This document shows, in pieces, positions 49,486 to 62,328 of a DNA stretch of 64,000 nt. Source of the DNA: Moringa oleifera. Its lineage: Eukaryota; Streptophyta; Magnoliopsida; Brassicales; Moringaceae. The notes beneath the pieces are model-generated. The model saw only the letters and a program-made list of their open reading frames with translations, was not told the origin of the DNA and did no database searches. Made by a program: the position numbers and the translations under genes. Within the stretch, counting starts at the first letter, position 1, and each line of letters begins with the position of its first letter. The DNA is taken from assembly GCA_021397835.1 (NCBI GenBank), contig JAJFZO010000407.1, positions 4,588,001-4,652,000 of the forward strand, given 5' to 3'.

Positions 49486-52400
49486 CTACTTCTTGTACTG
49501 CTTTATCTCTTTGATTATTCCATCAGCAAGTGAATCAACATCATTATTTTTGCCAAAAAACTTCACAAAATCCATGTTGGGACCCATCAAGTACCTGCAC
49601 AATATACACAGTTGAACTAGGACCAATAAGATGTGCTGTTAGTACTGAGGAATCATTGTGCTATACATTCAGCATTACCTATGCAAGAACAGAAAGCATA
49701 TTGAATTAAAATGAATTGGATTTGTGATCAATGAGGTGAAAAGTGTTCAAATGATAGAACTGAGAACCTTCCAACCAGGAAACAGAAGTTACAAGTGTTG
49801 AAGAGGATGACATGCACTTTGAGAGGCATTGAATTCAATGCAATTAATTGCGCTTATGCAACACCTTTCATTCAGAACACCTAATATTCTTCTCATGTCA
49901 AGACTTTGCACTTGCTCATTCACAAGTAACAATAACGACCAATATATATCCGCATTAGCATATTGATTATTATCATTCTTAACTGAATATGAACTCTCAA
50001 GCCCCTCGAATTCTGTTTTCCAGTGAAACCATGAAAATTTAAACTATGGAAGGCTACAGATGACTTATGTCATGCAGCTAAGAAACAGAAAATTAATATT
50101 TTGTTTCTTGAAACAAGACAAAGATTGCACAAGGACAAAAGAAAACACACTACATCGACAAATCAAATAATCAAGAATTGTTGCAATCTATTTTAACAGG
50201 CACTGTTAGGAAAAAGCGGAAAAGGAAACCAGAAGAAAAAGGAGGAGAAGAAGAAAGAAGCCTTGCACTCAGCATCGATGATATTTACTTCATGCAAGCA
50301 CATGTATTAAACAATGCCAATTTAATAAACCAAATAAACTAGAGATACATATAAGGTCAAATATGCACAAAAAGGTAAGCCATACATGACTATGGAGTGA
50401 TCAACAAGATAATCTGAGTCTTCCTCTGCTGTTTTCATATAGTAAACTCGGTAAGCACGAGCAACAGACTTTATTTCTTCTGGGCTCCCAGTTAACCCAA
50501 TTAATTTTGGATGAAATTCTGGAGAGTCAAAAAAATTATATTAGACCAACGAAATTTAATATGCACACCTCTCCTCAAAATGCTTCAAGATTCACCTGCT
50601 ACATATTCCCGTACTTGCTCAATGCTATCTCTCTCAGGATCAACAGAGATGAACACGGGCACAATGTCAAGCCCTGCTTTTTCCTCTACAAACATAGGAA
50701 CATAAAATCTATTATTGACGAAAAGTAGTGAGTTTACTAACAATGTAGGTAAATAAAAACATCTCAGCCCAACCCGACTTTTCTGTCCAATCTGATTCTC
50801 GTCATGGAAAAGTCAAGGTCTAAGCAAAACACCACCTGGACATATGTCATGATTTAAGAAACCATTCCAGCATTGTTAAAGGCCTCGGCCCAGCTTCAAA
50901 TATCACAATAGTTTGTTCACATACATCAATTTAGTTCCCATGTTGAACAAAGAATCATGCATAAAAGGAAAATTGATTTGTTTGAACAAAGCAAGTTATA
51001 ATATCAAATTTACTAGTTCTAAACCTCTAAACTTTGTATCAAATGAAGAGATCATCACTCACTTATTTTATCAATTGCAGCGGCTAGCTTTTGTAGTTCA
51101 TCTGGACAGATATCAGGGCAGTGAGTGAAGCCGAAATAGATCAGAGTCCATTTCCCCAGAAAGTCTTTCTCAGTTAAGCGTTTCCCATCATGGTTTATGA
51201 GACTAAATGGGCCACCAATGGCTGCTTTCCCCACAGAAGGTCCTTCTTTTACAGCCTTTGAAGCGTTATTTATTTCTGTTGTAATATATTTCAATCAATA
51301 CATGTGAAACAAAAGATATTGCAATATAATAACATAACAGTCGAAACATAAAGTGGCACTCTAAGGCCACCATCTACTCGTGAAATATCTTTGATGTAGA
51401 GGCATAATCAACACTTGCAATAAAAATTGAGGTTTTGCTTTCGAATTTATTCTGCTCATCTACACAGAACCAAGACAAACTTACTGGAAGTTATATGATA
51501 TGCTCATAAAAGAGACTATGAATGTGATGGAATCTAAAATATGTATGTAATGTGGAATCTAATCGATATATGATGAAAATTGAAATTGGCAATTGCCATG
51601 TCTATAGCAGTTCAGTTAGCATAATTGTATCAAGACTCATTGTGAGGACATGAACTGGAATTTTAGAATTACTTTGGCCAATCCTTACTTAATGTACATA
51701 GCAACTGATCAAACCCTGCTTGTTCTTATTTATTTTTCATAGTTTGATATAAAATTTCAAAGGTTAGAACACACTGAAAATTTCCTAATAATTAAGGAAC
51801 TGTAGCAGGGAGGAAAGGCCAACACAAAACTTTATGGTATACAACACCTTTAACCTTTTCAAAACCATTTTGGTTTCTTCTTTTAATTAACATAAGTGAA
51901 AAACCAATTTAGGTTTGGCACACAGACAATAACCAAAAGCTAAAGGAAAGTCAACAATTATCTGTTGTTTTGTTTGCTTGGGCTTCATTTACCATTACTC
52001 TATATGAAGTAGTTCATAGGAGTAGAGGCAGCAACTACAGAGACCCATAAAGGCCCACATGAAGCTACATGGTTTGTCATTACACTGAGCTATAAGGGCT
52101 CTTCCCATGATATAAGCCCCAAAATGCATCACCTTAACTCCCATGAGCTTCAGAACGCTAGCATATTACAGAAAACTGGCAAGTTGTTCTTGTGCTTAGG
52201 TGTCTCTAATCCCCTCAACAAAATTAAATTCACAGGTGAAAAAAACGAATTTTATATACCCAACTCACCATAGAAGTGTACCTTCAATATGACGTTTCTT
52301 TTCATTGTCGTAGTAGTAGATGAGTCCAGCTCCGGTGGCCACGAGCAACAGAAAACTTATCCAAGAAATTGGCTGCAAATGACAAATAGCAAGAGTCAAA

Positions 52401-52885
52401 GAAGAAGGAAAAAGAAAAAGCGCAATTCCAGAAGAAACTTAAAAACTAAAATATCATCACCCCTCCGCGAACAGGTTTTCCAGCATTACTGCTGCTCTGA
52501 TGTGATCCACCAGACTTGTCGCCTCCATCGGAACTGTTTGATTCTCGATTTTCAGCATTACCAGTAGAAGTGCTAGTGGCAGTACTACTGAACAAAAATC
52601 TTTGATTAATTGCCCAAGACTGGTGCTCAATACCAATAGGTATAGCCTAAAAAATATTCAAGAATAAGTTTATAGGGACGAATGGTTATGCAAACGACGG
52701 GAGTAGAGAACTAAGAAATAGAGGATAAAACGAACCGGTCGAAAGAGAGAGGCGACTCGACGGTGAAGAGTGCCGGCGATTGGAGACGAAGGCACCGACG
52801 ATTGGCAACGGCTTACCGTGTAGAAACGGAGACAGCAGTGGATGTTTCGGAGAGCATTTGCGCCTCTGGATACAGCGGTCGACAT
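49486..52885 (-). CDS. HCC1: SCO1-type mitochondrial copper chaperone
   Basis: A 323-aa inner-membrane protein that delivers copper to the Cu-A site of cytochrome c oxidase subunit 2. Seven exons (transcript order): 52885-52736, 52646-52461, 52372-52282, 51275-51063, 50685-50596, 50518-50386, 49594-49486 (972 bp, all GT-AG). The N-terminus [14 protein letters not shown] is rich in Arg/Ser, as in a mitochondrial presequence, followed by a Ser/Gly-rich linker. One transmembrane helix lies at about 113-132 ([17 protein letters not shown]). The thioredoxin-like domain has the copper-binding CPDIC (C195, C199) and the distal ligand H284 in YLVDHSIV; both are intact, as in HCC1 and unlike the paralogue HCC2, which lacks the motif. 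It matches Arabidopsis At3g08950 (from memory). Confidence 0.95.
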
Positions 52886-52934
52886 AGCTTGTAGTTTTCT
52901 TTGCTGGTATTTCCGTGAGAGTAAAACCCCCCTA

Positions 52935-52965
52935 AAGGGTTTATAGACACGGGCTGGGCCAATCT
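52935..52965 (-). promoter_or_regulatory. HCC1 core promoter
   Basis: The minus strand carries TATAAA (52945-52940), 55 bp from the ATG, and a site-II-like GGCCCA on the other strand sense (CTGGGCC near 52953-52959). Site II motifs are common in plant nuclear genes for mitochondrial respiratory components. Confidence 0.5.
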
Positions 52966-53564
52966 GACACCTTTGCATCTCAAGCGCGTGTGGATTTGGA
53001 CGTAGGGCGGAATTTTAAGGAGCCAGCAAAGAGTCCGGGCCCCGCATCGGCAGTGCTTCTGTTTTTTATCTTTTATGGGTTTGTTTGGGTTCTCATATTA
53101 CTGCGAATCCAAGCATATCAAGGACAGGAGTCCATGACCCAAATCGAAATGTAATGATGGAATTGTTCTGGATTTTTGGAATGCTCAAAGGGATCGAGAA
53201 ACAAGAAATTATGACATACGTGCAAATATCAACTAAGTGGACTTGAAGTTTGGGCTAAATTATTCAGCATATCAAAATTCAAATAACAATTCAGTTAAAT
53301 TTTAAGAGAAAGAAAATAACAGAAGAGGCATCAACATTCAGCTGGCTATTAGTTCAAGTCTGCCAGATGGCACTAGCTTGATCCGTACTATTCATGAAGC
53401 AGTACAGGGTAGAAGATCAACAACTATGGGTATAATTGAAACAGAAGCAGGACCATATGTACAACCAGAAATCACAAGATTAACAACTTCATCTCTATGT
53501 CACTCCACTACTAAAATTACTTCCATACAACTCTTTCAATATCGCGTCTCTGCCAGCAAATGCA
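52966..53564. other. Intergenic upstream of HCC1
   Basis: This contains the distal HCC1 promoter and the 3' UTR of the 71-aa protein gene (both on the minus strand). Nothing else is recognised. Confidence 0.6.
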
Positions 53565-56047
53565 TCACTGGTTTCTGGAAGACTGCAAGAAAAGCAACAT
53601 GCACTGTTAGAATGAAAACATTTATAAAATTCACATGCAAGATGCGAAATAGCCTTAACCTCGAAATTCTTGGAAACATCTTTCATCTGCTCAACAAGTT
53701 CTTGCCTCTTCTTTACAGCTGCAAAAGTTGCAAGGACACAATAACCAACATGTAAGACTTGGAATAACATTAGGCCATAAGCACACAAAGGAGTAAAAGG
53801 ACAGATACCACTGACTGTGGGAACACAGACATACCCAAATTTGAAATATCTTCAATCTTCCGTGAAGTCCTGACAGCAAACCTCTGGAAAGCAGGACTGG
53901 GAAAACAGAATGACATTAGGAAATCCTGGTCAGCCCTCAATCAGTTTATAGATTAAAACTGGATCCATCAAAGCCATTAAAATCAAGAGAACCGACCACA
54001 CCTAAAACACAATATAAAAGAAAGAACAGCAGGGAAGAGAAGGACTTCAATCATCTACAGAAAAACTAGATAATATCATTAAAATAAAATCATTTAACAA
54101 TATAGAGGAAATCAAGATTTCGAAAAAATAACCTTCATTACAACCAAACATCAAAAGAGAAAAACTGAAACCAGAAAAACCTCAGTCCCTTGTCTGTTTA
54201 TTGCTGTGGTCATTTCCGCAATCAGTACAAGCCTACAAAGAGTCCTTGTTGTCAAAAAAGTTAAGAAACAGAACAACCATATGGTGTATATTAATGTTGA
54301 GAAAATTCAAATCCTGACCTTTTCATGAACATAGTTAAGAAGAAAGAATAAAAATAAAAATAAAAGGCCTCAGTCTCTTGCATGTTAATTGCTTTAATCA
54401 TTTCCTCAACCACTACAAGCCTACAAAGAGTCCTTGTTGTCAAAAAAGTTAAGAAACAGAACAACCATACGGTGTATATTAATGTTGAGAAAATTCAAAT
54501 CCTGACCTTTTCATGAACATAGTTAAGAAGAAAGAAAGAAAGAAAAATAAAAATAAAAAGCCTCAGTCTCTTGCATGTTAATTGCTTTAATCATTTCCGC
54601 AACCAGTGCAAGCCTACAAAGAGTCCTTGTTGTCAAAAAAGTTAAGAAACAGAACAACCCTATGGTGTATATTAATGTTGAGAAAATTCAAATCCTGACC
54701 TTTTCATGAACATAGTTAAGAAGAAAGAAAGAAAAATAAAAATAAAGAGCCTCAGTCTCTTGCATGTTAATTGCTTTAATCATTTCCGCAACCACTACAA
54801 GCCTACAAAGAGGCTGTATTGACAAAAATTTAGAAAAAGAAAAATCACCATATAAACAACACCATCACTGAGAGAAATGAGATTATTAACTTCATATTTA
54901 TATGAAGAAAAAGACCAAAAAAAGAAAAAAGAAAAGAAAAGGGAGGATAAAGAAACAGTAAGTCTCAGTTCAGATGTTGATTGTTGTGATAATTTACTGA
55001 CAGAACATGCCATGACGAATTGTTATTTGCACAAAATTAGGGAGAAAAAAGAAAAACAATAAGTTGGAAGCTCAAATATGTAGAGGTTTCTGGACACAAT
55101 GACTAAATTTAGTACCATCACGAACTGTTCTCAAACATCCTTCAGTGCAGTCCAAATAGTTTGCACTACACTAGCAAAGGAGGAAGCTTTGAGTTGATTT
55201 CACTTCAGGGAGCAAACCATACAGGATTGCATTTGTCCCAATGGCCTAAAATTGAAGCTTCAAAGAACTGAATTATAAGTCATTTGAGGTTGGCAGGCAG
55301 ACAAACACATGGAACACCAATATGCATTCTTTAACTCAATCTATTCACAACCCCCAATAACAAGAACAACCTCATAGATACTAATTTCAAGAATAATATA
55401 TGTTAATTCGGGTCACATAGATGGATCTGAATGGAAAGTATTGTATCTAAGGACGCAAAGCACATCAAAATTTACCTAGCTTGTATCTAAAAATCAAAGA
55501 GCAACACAATTTCACAACTTTTAAAGCATAGTAGCCACATGAATTGTTTATGTGTTCAACCCATTCACATCCAATATAATCCAGAACAACAATAAAACAT
55601 TAATGTTAATTTTTTTTTCCTAGAGCATCATAGGAACTAGCAGATTCAGAAAGCATAGTAAGTAACATGTCCAATGACTTCAAAAGGGCAATAATATAAG
55701 ATCAAAGTATTTCAGCAGGGAGAGAATCTTCTGATGGCAAAATGATCTTCTCAAGCTTCCTGTGATGCTGCAGCGAGTAAGCCACAGACCAGACTGAATA
55801 TGAAGATTTGAGGATCTTTTGCTTCAATGGAACGAGCCAATCAGGAACAAATTAATCCCAAAGGCCAGAGAAAGAAGCTTCTACCAGCTAACCATAATCA
55901 CTGAAACCGCCCCCCCAAAAGAAGAAAAATGGATTCGAAAGGCAAATATCATATAAAATAAAAGCATTACCTATTAGCAAGACTGTTTACGAGAAGCTCG
56001 TTGACGAGATAAGAAACAACTCTGTGCATAAAATTCCCTCCAGCCAT
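53565..56047 (-). CDS. Conserved small plant protein, 71 aa, function unknown
   Basis: Four exons (transcript order): 56047-55971, 53896-53835, 53718-53660, 53582-53565; 216 bp, all GT-AG. The protein begins MAGGNFMHRVVSYLVNELLV and contains SPAFQRFAVRTSRKIEDISN, then a charged helix KKRQELVEQMKDVSKNFE and the end SSRNQ. I recall similar short proteins in many plants but know no assigned function. The shape, an amphipathic helix followed by a Lys/Glu-rich coil, gives no domain. The last exon is only 18 bp. Retention of the 77-bp last intron stays open and would give a different tail ending at 53495. Intron 1 (2.07 kb) holds the ~190-bp tandem array. Confidence rests on perfect frame through four splice junctions. 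Confidence 0.75.
54180..54860. repeat. Tandem array of ~190-bp units in intron 1
   Basis: Units start with CCTCAGTC(C/T)C at 54180, 54368, 54561 and 54750 (periods 188, 193, 189). Each carries ACAAGCCTACAAAGAG, TCCTTGTTGTCAAAAAAGTT and GTGTATATTAATGTTGAG. The fourth copy is truncated and diverges after about 70 bp. A variable (GAAA)n/(AATAAA)n segment separates units and accounts for the length differences. Confidence 0.93.
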
Positions 56048-56982
56048 AATAGTATCTTTGACTGTTTTCTCAGTTAACCTAGACGACAATCAAACGGACG
56101 CAAATCAGAAAAAAGGCCCATGAGACGCAACTAAATCCTAGCCCCAATAAATCTAAACGCTAATCCACAAAGCACCCTTGGCTTGGGTTCACCCAAAAAC
56201 ACCTTCAAAAAGTAACAGAGGCAACTTGCAACTCATTGAAGCTACGACAAAGTTCCTGGATTTACCTGAAAGGATGGATTGTTTAGAAAACCAAACCAAG
56301 CTTCTGGAACCAACCTCACCTATGCTGCGCTTTCCCCATTTTTATAAAGGCGACGCACTGCTGATTCCAGGGAAGGCCGCGTCGTCGTTGAAATCTTAGG
56401 GTCGGATCGGACGGTTACCAAAATCGTAATGCAGCATAGGCATATAATTAAGTGGCCTTAACTTGGGGCCCAAAAAAGGTATGTTCGGCCCGAATCTGGA
56501 TCTCACGGGTCGGAATACTTATTAGCGTACACACATCCGATGGATCTATTCAACTTGGTTCATGTCAAATGTCATTCAACAATATTTTCTAAAAAAATTA
56601 ATCAAAAAATAAATACACTAAAAATTCAACAATAATTTTCACTGCAAAGCCTTTTTTAAAAAAACAAAATTAATGATAGAAGGATATATTCTTAATTTAA
56701 GTGCTTTTAATTTTTATGATTATTAAATAATTAAATTTTATTTTGAGCTTTGGATTAGGATTTGGTGTAAACCAAACCAGAATCAATAAATTGCTTCCCC
56801 TCTCCCAACGGGAGCAGAGGAACACCCAAAATAGAACTTGCAAAAACGGAGTGAATGGTCAATGAACCGACTAGGCGACACTATCAAAAGTCAAATGCTT
56901 AGTTTTACGCTTGAGCGAGCAAAATAGAAATCAGAAACTATGTATAGTTGACGCAGAGACCCATTATCTCTTTCGAACAAAG
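56048..56982. other. Intergenic region
   Basis: The promoter of the 71-aa gene lies in 56048-56500 (two GGGCC(C/T)-type site II motifs near 56465-56490), and the TBL 3' UTR in the last ~250 bp. No further gene is seen. Confidence 0.55.
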
Positions 56983-58812
56983 CTACAAGTGAGCTAAGAG
57001 TATCTGATTCCATGTATCTGGAACTCCAGGCAAGCACCAGTGAATGCAGTCTGCGTTGTGAAGTGGGTCGGCTTTTTCCTCTTCCGTCAGAAGCTTCCCT
57101 CCGGTTTCTGTGTAAACCGACGTGTGAGCGTCGATGCGGTACTCTGAGAGCTGCGTGATGTTGATGAACGTCACAGGGACTTTCATCTTGCTTACTACGT
57201 TGGCTACCACGCTCATCATCTGCTTGTTCGAGCCGCTTCCCCAGAACTTCTTCTTCATAACTGGCTTCGTTTCGTTGAAGCATTTGACCCCATCTTTGTT
57301 GCCCCAGTCCTCGCTCCTGAAGAAATTATTAAAGACTCATGAAAATCGTAAGTGTTCCATTTGCATTCAACACTCCAACCTTGTAATAGGGGAGAAAAAC
57401 TAACTTTGTGTGTGTAGGAGACATGGTGGTGAAGAAGACTCTGGTCTTGTTGGGATTCACAATTGAGTCGATCCAGTTAGCCCATGTCTTCAAGCCGATC
57501 CTGTAGGCCACTGGTGTGTCCAGTTCTTCGTAACCTTCTTCGCCATTTGCGAAGGAGCCCCATCTGATCCCAGAGAAAGAGAGAGATTGTGAATCAAAGT
57601 GTGATTTACTTGAGCTTTAACAGATGAAGAAAGTGACCAAATCTGCTTTACTTACAGTGACTTTATCCTAATGCTACTCATCCACCAAACGTAACTGTTG
57701 AACACAAGGATATCCACTCCAACCCAGTTCTTGGCATGCTTGGCTACTGAGTCTACTCTCAGTATTCTCTTCTTTGGATCTATTATTATCGGGTCATCGG
57801 TATTCGACTCGACGAGATACGGAGCCCAGTAGAATTCGATACTTGCGTTGTATTCCTGAAGGAAACATCAAAAATATCAGCTCCAATACCTCTATATTTA
57901 TAGCATGCCTGTTTCACATTTCATCAAAGGAATCATAACGAGTAATTATATATTACAGTGCTTTGATGATCTGAAGAGATCTCTTTCAAGCTTCAAAGTG
58001 AAGTTATGTGGAAGATGTTCGTGGAGGTTGCTTAGAGGCGATACCTTGGCTTTGAACACTGAGTGCATGCGGCCTCTTTTCATGGACTTCTGGTCTTTAG
58101 GGATTATGGATTCAACCATACAGACGAAAGACTCCCATTGACCTCTCTGCAGCGAGTCCCCTACAAACAGTAGCCTCTTACCTCTAAGTTTCTTGAGGGC
58201 CACTTCCGGGTTAAATCTGTTAATGCACATGGAGAAACATCAAATATTGAATCTGTAAATTGACCAAGCTTCATGGCGTTATGTCACATGAGCGAACTTG
58301 ACATCAAACCTAGGCAAGGTGCAATCCTCCGGCTGCCATTCCCAGTGCCGGTAGTCAGAATCCGGCCGGCCATTTTTGACGCAAGCAACTTGTCTGTCGA
58401 GATATCGGCAGGTTCTATCTGAGTATAAAGGCTTAATGGAACGGTTAAACACCCATTTTCCATTAGCAACATTGCATTCTTCTGGGTCGAAGTCGAACCG
58501 ATCATCTAGCAATTCTGAGTTCTCCAAGTTATCTTCTGTAGTTATATCATCTGTTAGCCAAAAGAACATCTCAAACAAGATTAACTCTTGAATAAACAGG
58601 AACACAATCAATAACTTACTGGGCTTTGCTACGGCGTCTCTCTTTTTGCAGGATTTGACCCGGAAAAAAGAGCCGGAAGAGAGTGAGCTGAGTCTCTCGG
58701 TGTAAAAGAGAGCCAGGAAAGCAAAGCTGCAGACAACAACAGTGATGATGGAGAGGGGTAGCTTTCCTCTGTAAGGCTTCACTGCAGCTAAAGCAGATGG
58801 CGCCATGCTCAT
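56983..58812 (-). CDS. TBL3: Trichome birefringence-like O-acetyltransferase (TBL3/TBL29 clade)
   Basis: A 432-aa Golgi type II membrane enzyme, probably acetylating xylan in secondary walls. Six exons (transcript order): 58812-58620, 58550-58310, 58216-58045, 57855-57656, 57563-57405, 57316-56983 (1299 bp, all GT-AG). There is a short cytosolic tail, then a signal anchor at about 18-37 (LSIITVVVCSFAFLALFY). The TBL domain starts with the Cys-rich ECNVANGKWVFN. The catalytic GDS is at 164-166 (LLFVGDSLQRGQWES) and the DxxH is D410-H413 (DCIHWCLPGVPDTWN). Overall it resembles Arabidopsis TBL3 and ESK1/TBL29. I favour TBL3 because of the neighbouring SFC1 homologue (At5g01340 and At5g01360 lie close together, from memory), but the exact paralogue is uncertain. 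Confidence 0.9.
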
Positions 58813-60222
58813 CGTCCGATGAAGCAGAGAAGCTTCACGTTCGGATAACGAGTACAGAACCGCTGCAACAGAAATGATGAGATCTTCGTTAACACTTATA
58901 GCGTTTGGTTTTTTAATTGGGTGCTTGAGTAGGAGTAAAGCTAAAGCTAAAGCTGGCTCTGGTTTCTTTGCAGCTTAATCAAGTATTTAATGGAGGTTGA
59001 GGTTGGTAAGTTGGAATGCTAACATCTTGGGCTCCTCCTGTCTCTGCCTTGCCATTCCAATCATCGCGACTCCTCAAAATATTCAGTAGGCGAGGGAAAA
59101 CTAAAAGGACCTTTTTCAATTGAAAGAATGTTAAAGCAATCCCCGTCCTCACTCTTGCTCTCCACTTCCCATTGACTTTTATAGGCGACACGTATATTCA
59201 TAAATGAAGCTCATGGATTCAGATTCTTTTATCTGATTTATGTCCTTTTAAAAAAAAAATAGTTATGATTTGTTTTTTTATGATTTTTTGTAAGATATTC
59301 TTTTTTTTAAAAAAAAGTTAACATAATCATTTTAACAAAATACCCTAATCTAAGCTAAGATAGGGCATCCTATTTATTATATTTTGGGTTTCAATTTGAA
59401 ACCCTCACCATAAAAGTTGTACGAAATTGGGCCAATATATATCAAGATACTCATTTTTACAGAGATAAATGTTAAAATATTTGAAACCTAATAAGGTACA
59501 AAGTCAAAATTAAAATGGGTTCATCCTATGGATTCTGACCAACCTTGGTTAATTGATTTTGACTTAAAATAGAATATACCACACAGATACAAATCACAAA
59601 GGAAACTTTTTTTGGGTAATGGATTATGATAGCAGAAGGGGCGAAAACGTTCGCTACTCTACCCGATTAGCTCAAACCAATTATATCCACTAAACCAACT
59701 TAAACATGCATATAATGACGAGGAACAAAATCAATTCAGAATGAAGAATTAATTAGCTATTGAGTACGATTACGATTTCATGTGATGTCAACATTTACAG
59801 TAATGTTTGGTGGGGGAAATTGTGGCTTGGAAAATGCAAAACGATGAATTGATCGAGGATGCTTTCATTTGAGAAAGTGAAATTATAGCCTGATGATGTT
59901 ACATCAGGGACGAAAAACAATATTGAAAAGGACTTTTCAATAGTCTCGATTTAATTGCCTAACCGGACGAATCTCTGGATTAAGCATTTAGCTGTTATTA
60001 TTTTCTTCACATTGTTCACAAGCTTGAGAAAATAATTAGATTTTCGTGGGTTTCCTTTCACAATAGGCAAACAGAGGCTTGTTTGGTGGATTGGGCCAAG
60101 TACTTTACCAACAGAGGCCCACTTGACAAATACCAAAGTGGAGAAAGAGAAATTCAGTAATGATACGAAGCTTTTTTGACTTGTGTTCTCGCTTCTCGGT
60201 TCTCTCCCGCACGCGACGAAAA
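58813..60222. other. Divergent intergenic region TBL / GRXS16
   Basis: On the TBL side the minus strand has CTATAAAAG (59184-59176), about 365 bp from the ATG. On the GRXS16 side two site II motifs (TTGGGCC near 60091-60097, GGCCCA near 60116-60121) lie 100-130 bp from the ATG, typical of housekeeping and organelle-protein genes. The middle (59220-59960) is AT-rich without recognised features. Confidence 0.6.
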
Positions 60223-62328
60223 ATGGCCGCACTCAGCCTTCCTTCCATACACGCATCCTCTTCACCTCGTGTGCTGTCTTCACAAGTTCCCCAAAATAAC
60301 CCAGGGCTTTCTTCATATTTACGCTATAAACCTTCCCGCACTTTGCCTTTCATTTCCTTGAAACCCTACCGTTCAATCAGGCCTCGATCTGTGTCAATTG
60401 CTTCAGCTCTCAAGAACCTTGGAGAAACTGAGCCGGTTTCCGTTTCGTCAACGCCCGATGCATTGTCAGCGAAAGTGCCGTCAGGTTCTGGTGTTTACGC
60501 TGTTTATGATAAGAGTGACGAGCTTCAGTTCATCGGCATATCACGAAATATTGCTGCTAGCCTTTTCAGTCACCTGAAATCGGTCCCGGAGCTATGCGGC
60601 TACGTCAAGGTAAGATGTTTGTGTCAATTGCTTGCAGGTAGATGGCAATGAATCCACGTCTGTTTTGCTTTTGTTTGCAACAAATAATTTAGAAATGAAT
60701 GTCCAGGGTAATTATTTTGGAATTTTTGTGTAAAACATTCGGAGGAAATAATCATACATAATGCTGCGAACAATGAGTTTTAATATCTAGAAGCCTGTAG
60801 CTTCTAAAACTTGGTAAGTTGGCATTGATCATTTGCATGATTGCATCTTCATTCATCACTTTCTGAGACCAAATGTTGACTCATTTCTGAGGCAATTAGA
60901 TTCTGGTCCTTATGAAGTTCTTCTAGGCTGTAGCTTTGCGAACTTGTGGTTGAAGAAGTTACAGATTTTATCAGCATGCTTGTGAAAGAAAGGGATCTGC
61001 TTCCACATGAAGTCAACATTTTAGCTCTAGGAAGTTCCTGAAAGTGCTCCATTTAAAGTAAATAAGAGTTGTTGATATGGATTGCTAACACAATTCAAAT
61101 ATACTTTTTGGGTAATAGGAACAAAGATGAACTTTTGAAAGCAAACATGATGATATCAATTTATGCATTGAGAAACTATGCATGGTAAACTCAGCTAAGA
61201 TGTCAGATTCTTATGAATGCCACGAAGCTAGGACAGGCTGAGAGGATATCTTTTCCATACATTTCATCTTTGCTTTTTTCTTTCTGCTCTTGGTTGTCAT
61301 TGAATCATCATTGTTCTTTGGACTTTGGGTTTACGCACATTGTTTTGGAATATGCTGCTTGTGTGATTGGTGCTTGGATGCTGCCTGTTATAATGAAAAT
61401 GATTGGTGAAAAATTGTGTCACAATTAAGTGTAGCTCTCTATGTGGCATTCGTTTTCTTTTGCTGTGCTTTGTTTTAGGTTAGCTGGTACATATATTTGG
61501 GAATTATTAATAGATTTTTACTTGCTGATTTGAGTCCCATTCATGACAAGATATTGTTCGGTTAAACAGCCCTGAAATTATCACCATTGCTAACATGGAC
61601 CTCCACCTGCCAAATATATTGTAAATCCAAGGTGACTGAAGCTTGCTAATTGCCAAACCTGGATCCTGCTATGTTCTCTTGAACCCATTACGAGCGAAGG
61701 TTTTAGTCCACTATGAAGTCTTTGTGTCTATAACAATATGATAGGATCCCTGCTAAAAAAAAAAGATAGAATCCGGTTCTATCACTTTCCTAACTGTGAT
61801 TTTATTATGTTAACTGCTCTGTAGGTTGGAGTAGTAGATGACCCAGACAGAACAGCTCTAACACAAGCTTGGAAATCATGGATGGAAGAACATATAAAAG
61901 CCACTGGAAAGGTCCCACCAGGCAATGAATCTGGAAATACCACTTGGGTCCGCCAGCATCCAAGGAAGAAGGCTGATCTCCGGCTCACCCGTGGTCGTCA
62001 TGTCCAGCTGAGTGTCCCATTGGAGGAACTCATTGATCGGTTGGTTAAGGGGAATAAGGTGGTGGCTTTTATCAAGGGATCAAGAAGCGCTCCATCATGT
62101 GGATTCTCACAGAGAGTAATTGGCATCCTTGAAAGTGAAGGTGTGGATTATGAAAGCATTGATGTTCTTGATGAAGAGTATAATTTTGGAGTAAGAGAGA
62201 CACTGAAGACATATAGCAATTGGCCCACGTTCCCTCAAATATTTGTGAATGGAGAATTGATTGGTGGGTGTGATATCTTGTCCTCTATGTATGAGAAGGG
62301 CGAGCTAGCAGAATTGTTCAAGAAATAG
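60223..62328 (+). CDS. GRXS16: Bifunctional monothiol glutaredoxin S16, chloroplastic
   Basis: A 296-aa stromal protein combining an N-terminal GIY-YIG-type nuclease domain with a C-terminal CGFS glutaredoxin that binds [2Fe-2S] clusters (also called CXIP2). Two exons: 60223-60609 and 61825-62328 (891 bp). The start gives [16 protein letters not shown], matching the Arabidopsis homologue At2g38270 (293 aa, from memory); an in-frame ATG at 60160 would add 21 residues and is less likely. The transit peptide covers about residues 1-60. GIY-YIG signatures are GVYAVY (90-95) and IGISRN (104-109). The redox motif CGFS is at 221-224, followed by [19 protein letters not shown]. The 1.2-kb intron falls inside the GIY-YIG domain rather than between domains. 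Confidence 0.96.

Noticed and set aside
54180..54860. CRISPR-like repeat spacing
   Set aside because: Units are ~190 bp and near-identical over their whole length, with no unique spacers; the locus is an intron of a plant gene.
60160..60222. In-frame upstream ATG extending GRXS16 by 21 residues
   Set aside because: The downstream ATG gives an N-terminus that matches the family; the extension is Arg/Phe-rich leader sequence without resemblance.
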